The notes under the pieces: model-generated
Told to the model about the DNA's origin: nothing
Seen by the model: the letters and a program-made list of their open reading frames with translations, nothing else
Databases searched by the model: none
Shown here: positions 20,917 through 32,850 of the stretch, in pieces
Layout: every line of letters begins with the position of its first letter
How positions within the stretch are numbered: position 1 is the first letter of the stretch
DNA from: Physcomitrium patens
Lineage: Eukaryota > Streptophyta > Bryopsida > Funariales > Funariaceae
DNA length: 64,000 bases
Assembly (NCBI RefSeq): GCF_000002425.4
Contig: NC_037260.1
Location: 13,635,516-13,699,515, forward strand
Direction: 5' to 3'
Translations under genes and position numbers: made by a program

Positions 20917-21890
20917 TATATACGAATAGAAACATCCAATATTCTTGATAGAATTAAAAGAAAACCACTTTGATATTATTGTTGTAGGAATATAGGATAT
21001 TATACTAGTGAATGTCTCAATCCAAAAGCCAATGATGAATATGGTCTAGTATGTGGAAATTATAAGCAATCAAATCATACATATTAGCAATGCAATGCTC
21101 CATTTAATTTTGATAACTAAGACTAGTAGATCTAGCTTTATAGTAAGATAGAAGATAATAATCGAGGTTGATACGATTCTCCTATAAATCAAATGGAATA
21201 TATTCATGCAGTACTTACTAGAAGTTAGCAAAAAAAAAAAAGATCTAATTCAATAATTAGATGCACCAATTGCAAAAGACCACTTCAATCTAATTATGGG
21301 AACTCCACATCTATTACTTATACTAAAAACATTACCAATAATGAGACTTCGTCTGTTTGCGCAACCTAATGATGTTTTTAGTCTTAAGGTATTAATTCAA
21401 CCTAAATCAATACCATTATCTGAGAAGTTCCAAGAGCCATCTTATAAATTAAAGAATCTTCTCATGGATGGCCATTCCGAAAAAGCTCATTCAACTATTC
21501 TACATCTGAAGTCCATAAAAAAAGATATATTATCTCAAAAGATTAAGTTGAAATCCATGAAAAAGAAAAGGGCCCTAGGAATCACTACTACTATAAAATT
21601 GTATGATATTTTGAAAGATTTGGATGCAATTCAGCCCTCTATTACAATGAAGCAACTTTTGGTGGTAGCTCCAAAATATCGTTCTACATTGAATTCGTCA
21701 TTAATAAGATGTAGGTCCCGTAATAAAAAAATTCGTAAAGTTAGTTTAAATCTCGATCTGAAAGCACCAACTATTGATGTATCTATTGATGGTATTCTTA
21801 TTTTTAGAGTTTAAGTGGATAGTGGCTTTAATGAAAATCTAATGAATGCTGATACATTAGAGGACTTAGACTTAAAATAATTATTATTCA
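20917..21890 (+). pseudogene. Gy-D copy D: end of gag with zinc knuckles, and aspartic protease
   Basis: The frame resumes after C1 with a knuckle-like CYYCCRNIGYYTSEC and a second CGNYKQSNHTY-stop-QC, then a 172-codon open stretch (21296-21814) ending QLLVVAPKYRSTLNSSLI ... APTIDVSIDGILI. The protease active site follows as VDSGFNENLMNA (about 21815-21850), with the D-S-G triad preserved after one stop. The protease would cut the gag-pol polyprotein. The frame is better kept here than in most relics of the window. Confidence 0.8.
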
Positions 21891-22600
21891 TGATATTGAT
21901 ATTGACAATAGCAAATCATAGTCGGGTGAGACCAATGGGTATCTTACATGGTAGACATTGTAATCGTTGGAATCATATATAAGATTGATTATATTATTTT
22001 TTAATTATAGAGTTTTACATTATCTTATCTAATTTTATTGGATTGATCATGGCTATATCAAGCCAAAGCTAGAAATGATTGGAGTCTTAGAATGTTGACT
22101 ATTAGGAAAAAAAAAGACAAGATTGTGTTACAAATGTACCTAATTCAATATCATGGAGAATTTCAAATTCTGATTTTAGAGATGACATCTGATAATGAAG
22201 GTCAATTTGATGCGGAATATGATGAAATTACAAATGTAATACAAGTTGATGATGACTCACTTCACATGTAGAAGCAAAGTGTGTTGTACCAATGTAGAGG
22301 ACTTAGAGAATATTTAATATATCTGAAAGATATAATAAACTCTGATCATGCTATCACCGATTGCATGAAAATTTAGTGATTAATGAAATCAGTGTATTGG
22401 AATCAAAATTGAATAGTTTTAACTAGTCGGATTATATGAAAGAATACAAGCCAAAGAAAAAAAATCAAACCAGATGTTGTCAAGGAATCTATGTGCCAAT
22501 CCCTCAACTTAGAAACCAAAGAATCACTAAAGATTATGAAAGTATACAATGGAATTATGAATATTGATTTGAAAAACTAGAAGGCTTTCTTCCTAAAACA
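21891..22600 (+). pseudogene. Gy-D copy D: linker between protease and reverse transcriptase
   Basis: Protease C-terminus (RPMGILHG, WNH) and the connecting region to RT, in shifting frames with many stops. EFQILILEMTSDNEGQFD and FIPKIMKVYN-like pieces can be read, but no domain is recognised. Size and place fit the usual linker of gypsy pol. Confidence 0.5.
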
Positions 22601-23761
22601 TAAATCTTCTTTTGCGTGGTCATATGTGGATTTGAAAGACATTTTTGCTGAAGTTTGTGAGTATCAAATTATTTTGGAAGAGAATGCTACACCAATTCGT
22701 CAAAGACAACATCGATTCAATCCAAAATTTTTCCTTATAGTAAAAAAGGAATTAGACAAACTTCTTAATGAGGATTTTATTTATCTAATCCTGTATAGTG
22801 AATGGATTTCATCAATTGTAATGGTTCCAAAGAAGAATAGAAAAATCCAAATCTGTCAAGATTTTTATAAATTAAATGCGACTATCAAGAAGGATTTTTT
22901 TTTTTTACTTTTTATAGATAGTATCTTAGATGTGATAGCCAAGCATGAATATTATTCCTTTTTGGATGGATTTTTAGATTACAATCAAGTTAAAATTATA
23001 GAAGAAGACTAATTAAAGACTACTTTCATTACAAACTGAGAGACCTTTGTTTCTAAAGTTATGCCACTTGGATTATGTAATGCCCCAACCATATTTAAGA
23101 GGGGAATGATGCAAGCTTTTTAGGATCATTTATAACATTTGATGGAGATATTTTTGGATGATCTTTGCATATTTAGTATAAAGGTTGATTATTTGGAATA
23201 TCTTGATAAGTATTTGGATTGCTATGGCCATTATGGAATCTCTTTGAATTCAGAGAAATGTCAATTTGGGATACTATTTAGTAAATTATTGAGACACATC
23301 TTCTCATTGACAGGTATTGCTACTGATCAAGATAAAGTTACTTACATATTGGCTTTACCAAAGCCAAAAACAATGTCGGATATTTGTGTTTTTATCAGCC
23401 ATGTTAATTATTATCGATGATTTATTCATTCATTTGTGGTCATATGTCAGTCTTTAACTAATCTCTTAAAAAAACTATTGTCAAATAGGTCTAGTCCAAT
23501 TTGGATTGAAGAATGTATAATTGCGTTTAAAGAATTGAAACAAAAATTGATATCTGTACTAGTATTGATTGCACCTTGTTGAATGAAACTATGTCATATT
23601 TATGTTGATGCATCTAATATTGCTATAGGATCAGTGTTAAGTCAGAATAATAAAAAGGGTTTAGATCATCCAATATATGTTGCTAGTCAATAATTAGTTG
23701 TAACTGAATAAAATTATAGTACGACTGAATGAGAAGATTTGGAAATGATTTATTCTATTTA
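22600..23761 (+). pseudogene. Gy-D copy D: reverse transcriptase and start of RNase H
   Basis: Open stretch 22626-23012: DLKDIFAEVCEYQIILEE, PIRQRQHRFNPKF, WISSIVMVPKKNRKIQICQDF and YYSFLDGF-DYNQVKI, the RT fingers and palm. Then FVSKVMPLGLCNAPTIF, FLDDLCIFS (the F-x-D-D catalytic box intact, near 23152), HYGISLNSEKCQFG, and RNase H beginning (IYVDASNIAIGSVLSQN, 23600-23650). An RNase H landmark STTE-EDLEMIYSI ends at about 23761, where the strand of the coding sequence flips. Confidence 0.87.
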
Positions 23762-23937
23762 GATACTAAATCAATTCATTGTATTTAGGTATAATCACAT
23801 CGATAATAAATAATTCTGTATTAAGTAGGGCATCATTGATAGGCTCATTATCCAATATATTGAATAAATGGGACATGTAGTCTATATTGGTATGTTTTTT
23901 TCCTGGTCTAACATTTATTTTGTTTAGATATTTCAAA
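23762..23937 (-). other. Inverted segment: RNase H end of Gy-D on the opposite strand
   Basis: Between plus-strand RNase H (ending 23761) and plus-strand integrase (from 23938), the minus strand reads KYLNKINVRPGKKHTNIDYM, SHLFNILDNEPINDALL and ELFIIDVIIPKYNELI. This is exactly the RNase H-to-integrase segment, seen in correct orientation in D-prime (16030-16190). About 175 bp are therefore inverted in place, and the integrase zinc finger that should follow is missing. Confidence 0.85.
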
Positions 23938-24950
23938 AATTGATTAATGATCAAAGAATCTATTTTATTAATTCTAAGATTACAGCCTTGATGGATAAAT
24001 ATGAGATCAAACATCAAAAAATAACTCCATATCATCCTCGAACCAATGGACAGATTAAAAAGATCAACGATATTCTATACAAAGTTTTAACTAAGATTGA
24101 GTCTCGTGCGGAAATGAATTGGGGTACAAAATTATTTGTAGTTTTATAGTCATATTGTACTACATATAAAGTAACTACCAATTCTACACTATTTTAATTG
24201 GTATACGGATAAGAGGCAATATTACCAATTGAATTAGAAGTTTAGAGTTTGAAAATTACATTAAATGAATGTCTTGAGAATAAAAAATCCTTCTAATATC
24301 AATTTGCATAATTGAAAAAATTTGATGACATTAGGACTATGGCTCTTTTGACTATGGAAGCTACACGGTGTCATGATAAGACTTATTATGATAGTAAATT
24401 ACGTCCTAAATCTATTCTGTCCAATGATTTAGTACTTCTTTATGATAGTCAATTTTAAAATTTTTTAAAGAAATTTCAAGTCCATTGGCATAGACCGTAT
24501 CATATAAGGAAGGTTTTTCTAATGATTCAATTTAATTGGAAGATTTTATAAGCATCCAATTTATTACACATATCAATGGAAATTAATTACAAATTTATTA
24601 TAAGTAAAACTAGGATGGGTTTCAAAAATTAGAAGGAAGAGGACTTACTTGTTAATGATAGATTGCTTATAATCATAAGTATATGATAGATTCTAAAGAT
24701 GGCTGAGGATTGATTTTGGATTCTAATACCATTTAGTCAAAAAAATCAGAAGTGAAATTAGAATAAATTGGATTGAGGATTGTTGATTCAAACCCTAAGT
24801 AAAAGATTAGAAGCGAGGAACTTAGTGAAAGTTTTCTTTAGCATTTTGAACATTGTTGTTTGAGGTGTAACTATTAGAATGCATAATTTACTTCAATAAG
24901 CAAGAAAATAGTGTTAGTGCAAGCAAGGAGTGAGAAGCAAGTATTCTACA
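23938..24950 (+). pseudogene. Gy-D copy D: integrase core and tail, spacer before ORF3
   Basis: It starts in the core at LINDQRIYFINSKITALMDKY (second catalytic Asp in NDQ), followed by PYHPRTNGQIKKIND, where the usual catalytic Glu codon of GQTEK has become Lys. Then come WGTKLFVVL, KSYYDSKLRPK-like, LLYDSQF, HWHRPYHIRKVF and IQFNWKIL. The zinc finger and first catalytic Asp are absent (lost at the inversion). From about 24690 a conserved non-coding spacer leads to ORF3. Stops are few but real. Confidence 0.82.
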
Positions 24951-25506
24951 ATGTCGATAGAAAGAATGAAGAGAGCTATGGATAGAGAGGAAAGCTACCA
25001 AAATGTGAGAGCTAAGAGCAATTTCGGATCACTGTCCTTAGTAGTTCTTACCAATATGGAATCAATGAAGTTAGAAATCTGATGGTCGTCAAAAAGGCAA
25101 AGAGATTTTAGAAATGTATAATTATATCAATTTTTGCAAAGGTTAGATAACTTGTCGCCAATTGATGTAGAATTGATAGAAGAGTATATAGCAAATTATG
25201 ACCCAAAGGATGGTTTGAGTGTTGTCAAGGGGAGAATTATTGGAATCAATGAGACTACCTTAGAAAAAGTACTGCACCTTGCAATTGGTGAACTTGAAAT
25301 GGATGTTGAAATGTCTAGTGATTTCAGATTGGAAAGTTATTTTAAAGGTAGCATGTCATCATTTGAGGAGAATTAAGGTTAACAAACAATATAGGTACTT
25401 ATATCAGAGCTTATAGAGTGGATATATTTTATTCAAAAGTGATTAAGCTTGAATCATCACACTACATACATGTCCAAATGGCTATTATTTACTATAGTAG
25501 GAATAC
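24951..25506 (+). pseudogene. ORF3 of Gy-D (copy D), N-terminal part
   Basis: The frame opens with ATG at 24951 (MSIERMKRAMDREESYQN), passes a frameshift, and has an 80-codon open piece at 25134-25376: NLSPIDVELIEEYIANYDPK, INETTLEKVLHLAIGELE, SSDFRLESYFKGSMSS. This part matches D-prime (13256-13480, minus) closely at the protein level. It is cut at 25507 by LTR-C copy C2. No known domain is recognised. Confidence 0.68.
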
Positions 25507-26297
25507 TATCATACTATAATTGCTTATAGTATGTAAAAATTAGTTAGAATATATAATATGTTCATAAATCTTGGTGAATGTTAGAATGGTTAATAGATTA
25601 ATTTAAAGAGAGGGAATATAAGAAACTTTATTTTGAGTTTTATCTATTTTAATCATAGCATTTAAAAAAATTATAGAACCTAAATATTTAGTATGAAGCC
25701 TTGAGAGGAGATTAGAGTCTAGAGATGAAAATATTTACTAATAAGAGGCTTATTGAAAAGGATGAAAGCAAGGCATGGTCAAATGAGGGCAAGGAATGGG
25801 GATCTTTATTCCTATTCGTTGAAGGCCATGTCTAATGGGCTTCAAGGAGGTTGCCTGAGGCCTTATTAGGAATTAGGGTTTTTCTTTTGAGATCATTTGA
25901 GCTTTGGAGGCTAAGATCAAAAAGTTTAGATTTTTCGATATGAATTAGTTACAAATTTTATGTAATTTGGAGTTTTTATGAAAGAGTTATTGGCACTCAA
26001 AGTTAAGGGGTCAATTTCATACCTACTATCACGCTTTGGATCATAATGTACGTTTACAGAGAACAACGAAGAATTGGTGACTGAAATTAGAGAGAACTCT
26101 ACTTTGACTATATTTTTCATATATTATTTGATGAATTTGGAGTTTAAATGAAGAAGTTATATAGAGTTAAAGTTAGCACATCCAAATCAAAGGTAGTAAG
26201 TAAGTGATTCATAGCAATGATTGGAGCCATATCAAGAATTTTTGGACGAATTTTTGATTCGAACATTTTGAAGAAGATAGATTATTGAGTTAAAAAG

Positions 26298-26331
<34 letters not shown>

Positions 26332-26772
26332 TTTGTAGCATTTGAATGCTTAGCTCATGAATAATGAAGAAAATTACATATAAGTATATAAAAATTAAGA
26401 TTTTAAGCTATTATTAGGATTTTAGTGATATCTTAAGATTTGCAATGAATTTATATTTGAAATTTGTTTATTAGTTGTTAGAAGTACATCACTCTTCATG
26501 TAAAATTTGAGTGTGTTTGAATAGTCCAATTAGAAGATATGAATTTTTGAAGTTTGGGAATAATATCCCATAAGGATACTTAAGGATTTAGAGGTTTTAA
26601 CATACTTTGGATATTTTTGGAAACTTAAGACTTATATATTTGGTATAATAGTACCTAAAAGTATTAGATTCATATATATAAATTTGGTCTTTCTTATCTC
26701 AAGACTTGATTGAGCAATTAGTGGCAACTAGAATCCTAGTGCTTTCTTGAGGTAAAATCTCTCTACCCCAAC
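25507..26772 (+). mobile_element. Solo LTR-C (copy C2), about 1266 bp
   Basis: It starts TATCATACTATAATTGC (TG changed to TA) and ends CTCTCTACCCCAAC. AATAC precedes it (25502-25506) and AATAC follows, a 5-bp target duplication. It sits within ORF3 of copy D. It includes a (TA) run (26299-26331) and, on the minus strand, the shared open frame (25926-26120, 64 codons). Confidence 0.85.
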
Positions 26773-27490
26773 AATACTTCAAGGGATGTTGTTTAATTGG
26801 TTAGCTTTTGTAGCAATTAGAATCCATGTAGAGATAGGAGCGAAGTGGAAGACACAGAAATTTACATCTTTGCTTTGCTCCAATTATATGCACTCTATGA
26901 TTACATATACTTAGAATCAAATCCCGCCAATAAGGGAGAAAAATATATCCTCTCTAATGCCTCAAGGATGTGTTTGGAGTTTAACAACATTGACATCTAG
27001 TCTAAGAGTCATGGTGCACAGTAACTCGTTAGAATTGAAATGAAAAAGTTGCAAAAAAAAATTAAAACCTTAAAAGCTGTAGTGACAAAATTGTATGGTG
27101 ATTTAGCTAATGTTGATTGATCATAGATGTTTATCCTACTAGTTATAATAATTGATGAATTGGAAGAAAAGATGAGGCAACAGTAATACCATTTAGAAGC
27201 AAAAGATATAAAGATTCTATAATTAGATGCTTAAGTTTATGAATTGAGAGCATATAATGAGGACTTATCTATCGAATTGAGAAGAGAGCTAATAGAAGTA
27301 TTAGAAGAAGATGAGGACTTATCATTAGAATTAGGATTAATAGAACCAACTATGGAGAATATTAGAATTCATCAATCTAGTTAGCTAGAGGAATAGAAAC
27401 TTTGTAAGAGTTTTGTTGAAGAAGTTTTTTTTTACCAATTTTGTGTTTACAAGGATAGTTCATAATTATGAGCGAGGCTATGTAGAATGA
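26773..27490 (+). pseudogene. ORF3 of Gy-D (copy D), C-terminal part, coiled coil shortened
   Basis: It continues after C2 with LQGMLFNWLAF, then SLLCSNYMHSMI and NKGEKYILS. It jumps to the late coiled coil (IIIDELEEKMRQQ, YELRAYNEDLSIELRRELIE, EDEDLSLELG) and ends near 27490. Compared with D-prime, some 250 codons of the central coil (the RQKFEMSKKDILKQ part) are missing, so copy D has an internal deletion. Many stops lie at Gln positions. Confidence 0.62.
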
Positions 27491-27679
27491 ATAGAAATTT
27501 GTTTTGATAGGACATTAGTTAGATATTGATAAAATTGATTAATCATCCATAGGACAATCAATTTGGGAGGTAGGATGGATGATTTAATCTAGAAAAGTGT
27601 TTAAGTAAGAAATATTGGTTGGAATCTATGTTTTGGAGTAAATATAAATTGATTAAAGAAGAAGTAGACAGGGCCAAAT

Positions 27680-27968
27680 TGTGATAGTCATGAGTTGGAG
27701 TAAGCTTGATACTACCTCTTGTTTTCATATTTAAAAGAAAGAAAATGGATAGAATTTGGATAATGTGAAGTAAAATTTTATAATGAAAGAAATATTTTAT
27801 TTATTTAATATCAAATAAAAAATTAAATTTATTTTATATTGAATTATAAGTAGAGAATTGAAAATTCAATAATTAAAGATATTTATAAAGTATGGATATG
27901 ATTGAGAGAATTATAATACCTTGATTTTTGATAGTTGAGAGTGTGCTACAAGAAGTCTGTGGAATTTA
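27680..27968 (+). mobile_element. 3' LTR of Gy-D copy D, truncated
   Basis: TGTGATAGTCATGAGTTGG follows a purine tract, the same LTR start as in D-prime and D-second. The LTR matches D-prime to about 27968 (ACAAGAAGTCTGTGGA) and then changes into chromovirus E2. About half of the LTR is missing. Confidence 0.72.
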
Positions 27969-28940
27969 TGACATTATCTCCTTTCCTTGATTGACAAGTC
28001 TACAACCTTTATTAAATTATTATTTCATAGAAGAAACAACTAAACTCTTTCTTGATAATAACTATCTCTATCATGGATTATCCAAGGATATTATATCAAA
28101 TAGGAGAACTCAGTTTGTATCAAGATTTTGGTGGACTCTTTTTAAGATTCTAAAAGTGGATCTAAAACTATCTTCGACATTCCATCCTCAAATTGATGGA
28201 TAAACAGAGCGTGTTAATTAAGTTTTGGAGCAGTATTTAAGATGTACTATCAACTACCAACAAGATGATTAGACAACTTTTTTGCAATTGGCAAAATTTT
28301 CTTATAATAATACAATATATTTTTCTACAAAATAAACACCTTTCTTTGTCAATTAAGGTTATTATCTACAACTTGATACTTTTGACTTTTCAAAAGCTGA
28401 TAATCTTGAGGCAAAAGATTTGGCAAATCATTTATCAGAGCTACATACAACAATGAAGGCATAGTTAAAAGAAGCTTAAGAACAACAAAAGATCAATGCA
28501 GATGTCTATTGAAAGAAATAACGACCATTCCACATAGATGACAAGGTATGGTTACTTCATTATAATATCAAGACCACTCGTCCTTGTGACAAGTTGGACT
28601 ATTGAAGGCTTAGATCATTTTCTATTTTTACACAAATCAATCCAGTTGCATATCGTTTACACCTATCGGAGTGAATAAAAATCCATCTAGTATTCCACAT
28701 ATCTCTTCTTGAACCATACAAGACATTGGACATGCCAAGAAGAAGACAAGCTCTACTTCCTCCTATAGAAGTAGACAATAATGAAGAGTTTGAAGTGGAA
28801 GAAGTCTTAGATTCAAGGCGGCGCCAAAATAAATTAAAATATCTTATCCATTGGCATAGATATGATATTAGTGAATACAAATGGAAGCCAATAAAGAATC
28901 TTACAAATGCAAAAAAGGTAGTGGAAGCTTTTCATTGATG
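27969..28940 (+). pseudogene. Chromovirus copy E2: integrase (5'-truncated) and chromodomain
   Basis: A short LQPL piece at about 28000 joins directly to IEETTKLFLDNNYLYHGL, so about 150 bp of integrase between these blocks is deleted. Then FVSRFWWTLFKILKVD, TDG-like with stop then TERVN, KVWLLHYNIKTTRPCDKLDY, VFHISLLEPY and a nearly intact chromodomain (28770-28938: EEFEVEEVLDSRRRQNKLKY, LIHWHRYDISEYKWKPIKNL). The second catalytic Asp is Asn (28099-28101) and the Gln of DGQTERV is a stop (28201-28203), both as in E1. Confidence 0.88.
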
Positions 28941-29057
28941 ACATCCATCAAAATCAAGATGAAAAACTTTCCTTATAAAAGAAACTAGATCTAAACAAGA
29001 TAACATTCTACTTTCAATCCTTGTTTGTAGCTTCTTTGTGGTTATGATGCTGAGGAG

Positions 29058-29481
29058 ATGGAGAACCAATAACCAACGGATTTGACTAAAGAGCCTTCAT
29101 TTGTTGACTTATTTGACGAGACATTACAATTGGCACAACCTCCAAGACGACATAATCAAGATGAAGATCATTAAGAATAACATGTTCTTTCTCAAATAGA
29201 TGGCAAGATACAACACGTTTGGTATCATGACCTTAGAAGGGACTTCTGATATTTGGTAATTTTACTAGAGGTAGGAATAACTTCTGACAGTGTTTCAAAT
29301 TTTTTATTTGAAAGAAGTTATAAAGGCGTCAACAATGATCAAATAATTGGGTGGTCTTTTCGCCTTGGTATGGGATACTATCAATAGTTGAGAGATCCTA
29401 TCAATCAACTTCGAAAAGAACAAAGATCAAAGTATGTGGCAAATACAATTTGTCCCATCTTAAACTTCCTTGACATATGAT
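29058..29481 (+). pseudogene. Extra small ORF downstream of the chromodomain (E2)
   Basis: It aligns codon for codon, without indels, with 2516-2941 of E1: ATG in GGAGATGGAGAACC, then EPSFVDLFDETLQLAQPP, GKIQHVWYHDLRRD, LVILLEVG, FLFERSYKG-NNDQIIGW, INQLRKEQRSKYVANT. Stops are TAA, TAG or TGA at positions that read Gln, Arg or Trp in the sister copies. No domain is recognised. Confidence 0.6.
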
Positions 29482-29521
29482 CACTGCTCCTCGTAGAACA
29501 TGTCCCTAAAAAGAGGGATAA

Positions 29522-30071
29522 TGTCATGGACATATATTTAATGTAATTATTATTTAGGTGATATGAATAGGTAGAAGTAGGTAAAAGTAGATTGATTTCA
29601 TAATATCTTCTTGAAAAGCTTCCTAGAAGCTTCATAGACGTTGTTTTGACTTTACATGTGTTTATACTTGATTCATAGGTTAGAAACTTGGTCAATAAGT
29701 TAACCACGTGCCACACATGTTGGTAGCTTATAGAAGAAGCTAATTATATGGTGTCCACATAGAAAACTTGTCTTATAAGTTAAGATATATGTTGTGTAAA
29801 ATCAACACGTTTTTGGAGGTGCTATAGAACATCGCCATGTAGATCTTAGGTAAATAGTATATATAGAGGTAAGAGTGAAGCCTTCTTCACTCTTGTCAAC
29901 TCCTTTTTTGCTTATAGTCTAGTTTCAAGGATCTCTAGTTTTCTTGTCTTTTGGCAATAGCCATTCCAGTTTCTTTTTTAATATATATATTTAATCATTT
30001 CTATTTTTTCATCTTTCTTTGAGAAAAGTCTCACTTGTTTATTTATTTTTATCAAGTTCTTGTCCTTGACA
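29522..30071 (+). mobile_element. 3' LTR of chromovirus E2, 550 bp
   Basis: It starts TGTCATGGACAT and ends TTCTTGTCCTTGACA, with TATA-like TAGTATATATAGAGG near 29856-29870 and the AGTGAAGCCTTCTTCACT hairpin at 29875-29893. It is followed directly by chromovirus RNase H sequence on the minus strand (E-prime), so E2 sits inside that older element. Confidence 0.88.
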
Positions 30072-30279
30072 CCTTCTAGATAATGACACTATTCTTGAAA
30101 TAAATCCATAATTATAAGAAATTCTTTATCGTAGATCTCATAGTTAATTTCAACTACTGAAAATTTATTTGAATGAAAAGCAATCATATGGAGCTTTTCA
30201 TTTGCTCCCATCTATAATAAAATAATATCTAAAATAAATTTTAATGCATTTGTTTCCATAAAAAATGTCCTTAAAAAAT
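30072..30279 (-). pseudogene. Chromovirus E-prime RNase H fragment (minus)
   Basis: The minus strand reads ILDIILL-stop-MGANEKLHMIAFHSNKF, then SVVEINYEIYDKEFL and FQE-stop-CHYLEG, the gypsy RNase H core (AFHSRKF, NYEIHDKELLAI, W-HYLEG pattern). It is separated from its RT (32020-32850) by LTR-I copy I1. Confidence 0.78.
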
Positions 30280-31752
30280 TGACATTATTATATTATGTAT
30301 ATGTTTTCTTGAAAATGCACCAAGCACCAAGCTATGGAAGATAAGTAGCAATACAACAATTCTACCAAGTCTAATAGAGCCTTAAATAAACTTTAAGTAA
30401 TTCCTAATAAATCCAATGAAACTTTAATCTATCAAAATAAATATAAAAAAAGTTATAAAATAAACACAAAGAAGTTCTAAACTAATTTAAAAAAATAATA
30501 ATAAAAAATATTAAAGAAATATAAAAATAAACCTTTAAATAAATAACGATAATGTTAAAGAAATATTAGAAATAAAAACCTTTAAATAAAAAATAAAGAA
30601 TCCTAAAGAAATTATAAAAATAAAATTTCTAATATATTCTTAATTAAAATCCTAATTCAATCTTAACCAAATTTTAGATCAAAATCTAATTAAAATTTTA
30701 ATTAAATCTTAACCAAATCTTAGATTAAATTTTAATTAAAATCTTAATTAAACTTTAATCAAATCTTATGTCAAATTTTAATAAAATCTTGATAAAATTT
30801 TAAATCATACGTAAATCCTAAATAAATCTTAATCAAATTTTAGTCAAGTTCTAAACCAAATTCCAAGAAAATCCTTATCCTAACCAAATCTTAGACCAAA
30901 TCTTAGACCAAATCCTAAGCCCTATTCAAATAGTAGACAAATCCCAAACTAAATTCTATATCAAATTGGAACCTCAAGAATTAATGATTAAATCATTGAT
31001 ATCAACTCAAAATTTGCATACTGCTTAATATCTTAATTAGAAATAAGTAGAAGAAAGATGAAGCTGATCACACTTACTAATTGAGTAAAATGCAAGATAA
31101 TCCAATTGGGTATTAGGTAGCCTCCTATTCCAACCTAAATGTTGAACTTCTAATACCAATATCTCTTTTTTAAACTATTGAATTACACTCAAACTTCACC
31201 TAAACATTAAAAATCAAGTTTAGTATTTATACAAAAGAATTTTATTTCAATTCAATTGATAGATTGTTGAAGATCTTAGAAATACACACTAAATATCAAA
31301 TTCCAATTTCTAAGATCTCAACCTACAAAAATCTTAATACACTTTGATTTAATTATTTGATTGATCTCAAAATTTGCACACACATCAATAATTAGCTTAC
31401 TAACACATTGCCTAAAATTCACTTATATATACACCAAAAAATCCAAGAAATCCTTGAATTTATAAACATATTTTAATTTTTCAAAATCTAAACCAATCGA
31501 GAATATTAATTACTTCAAAAATTTCTAAAAATTCAATATTGATTCAATTAATATAAAACTAATGATTAAAAGTATTTCTTTAAGCTTGCTCTCAAATTCC
31601 ACTCTTTGGTCTTCCAAAAAACTCCAAAGTCATTGTAGATGCATGATTTTGTGCCTTAAGGACTTATTTTGATCTAGGTTGACAACCAATCTTCTTTGGA
31701 TATTAATTCTTAGCTTTTTGAGATAAATTTTGTAAAAATCTACTCTTAATTA

Positions 31753-31792
<40 letters not shown>

Positions 31793-32019
31793 TTATATCA
31801 TTTAATTTTTCAATCTACTTTTTTTTATCTTATTTATGGTCTTATAAAGTATATAGAAGCCTATTTTGTAAAAAGGCAGCATTAAGTCTTTTTTGTTTTA
31901 CTATCTTTTTTATTATTATTTATATTTCTAAGATAATTTGCTATAATATATTAAAATAAGATCTTTTATAATATGATTTTTTTCTTCTTTCTTTCATTCA
32001 TTAGCTGTGTTACATCATA
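30280..32019 (-). mobile_element. Solo LTR-I (copy I1), about 1740 bp
   Basis: It splits E-prime between RT and RNase H. Ends are decayed: TGACATTATT on the left, TTACATCATAA on the right. AAAAT flanks both sides (30275-30279, 32020-32024), although this is low-complexity sequence. It aligns with I2 (33666-35572), for example AATGCACCAAGCACC against AATGCTCCAAGCACC. The middle (30640-30930) is a decayed run of TAAATCTTAACCAAATC-type repeats, the counterpart of the CCCTAA-rich array of I2. It contains a TA microsatellite. Confidence 0.7.
31756..31790. repeat. (TA)n microsatellite inside LTR-I copy I1
   Basis: About 17 TA units without interruption. The equivalent place in I2 has none, so it expanded after insertion. 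Confidence 0.95.
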
Positions 32020-32850
32020 AAAATATAATATAGGATTGATGTAAAATTAAATGCTATCTCTAAGGCTTCAAAAGATGCTTCAACTTTTTTATTCCATTTA
32101 AGATTGTATTTATATATCATACATGTAAGAGGAGCTATAACTTGAAAAAAATTCTTAATAAAGTTTTAATAATAATTGAAAAATTTCAAAAAATATTACA
32201 CTTCTTTGACTATTTTTAAGATCTTCCAATCTATGATAGTTTGGACCTTTTTAGGATCCATTATAAGACCTTTATTAGAAATGATGTATCTTAAAAAGTC
32301 AACTTAAGTAATGTGAAATATATTTTTTCATCTTAGCACATAATCATGCATCTCTTAGTTTTTGTAATACACAATAAATATGAACTTTATATTTTTTATA
32401 TTTTTAGAATAAATTAAAATATCATCTAAATAATAGATAATAAAATCATCAAAAAATTCACAAAATATATCATTCATTAGATGTTGAAAAATAATTGGAA
32501 TATTTGTGAGTCCAAAAGGCATGGCATTATATTTAAAACACCTATACTTGATTTGAAATGATATTTTCTATTTATCTCCTTCTTTAATGTATATCAGATT
32601 TTATACTCCTCATAGATTTATTTTTATATAGATCTTTACTTAATTCAATTATCAAAAAAGTCTTTATATCAATGATAGAAGATATCTATTTTTAATGGTC
32701 ATCTTGTTGAATCTTTGATGATCTACACACATCCATAGAGATCCACCTTTTTTCTAAACAAATAAGATAGGAGCCCAGATTGAAGATTTAGAATGACATA
32801 CGAAGTTTTTAGCCAAATTTTTATTAATATATTCCTTGAGTACAACTAAC
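32020..32850 (-). pseudogene. Chromovirus E-prime reverse transcriptase (minus)
   Basis: Minus-strand landmarks in order: LKEYINKNLAKNFVCHSKSS, APILFV-KKGGSLWMCVDHQR, IKNRYLL, FKYNAMPFGLTNIPIIFQHL, YYLDDILIYS (the catalytic Y-x-D-D intact near 32420), then ISNKGLIMDPKR. This is a typical chromovirus RT. Stops at Gln codons and a few frameshifts kill it. The RT start abuts the 3' LTR of E3 at 32851. Confidence 0.88.
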
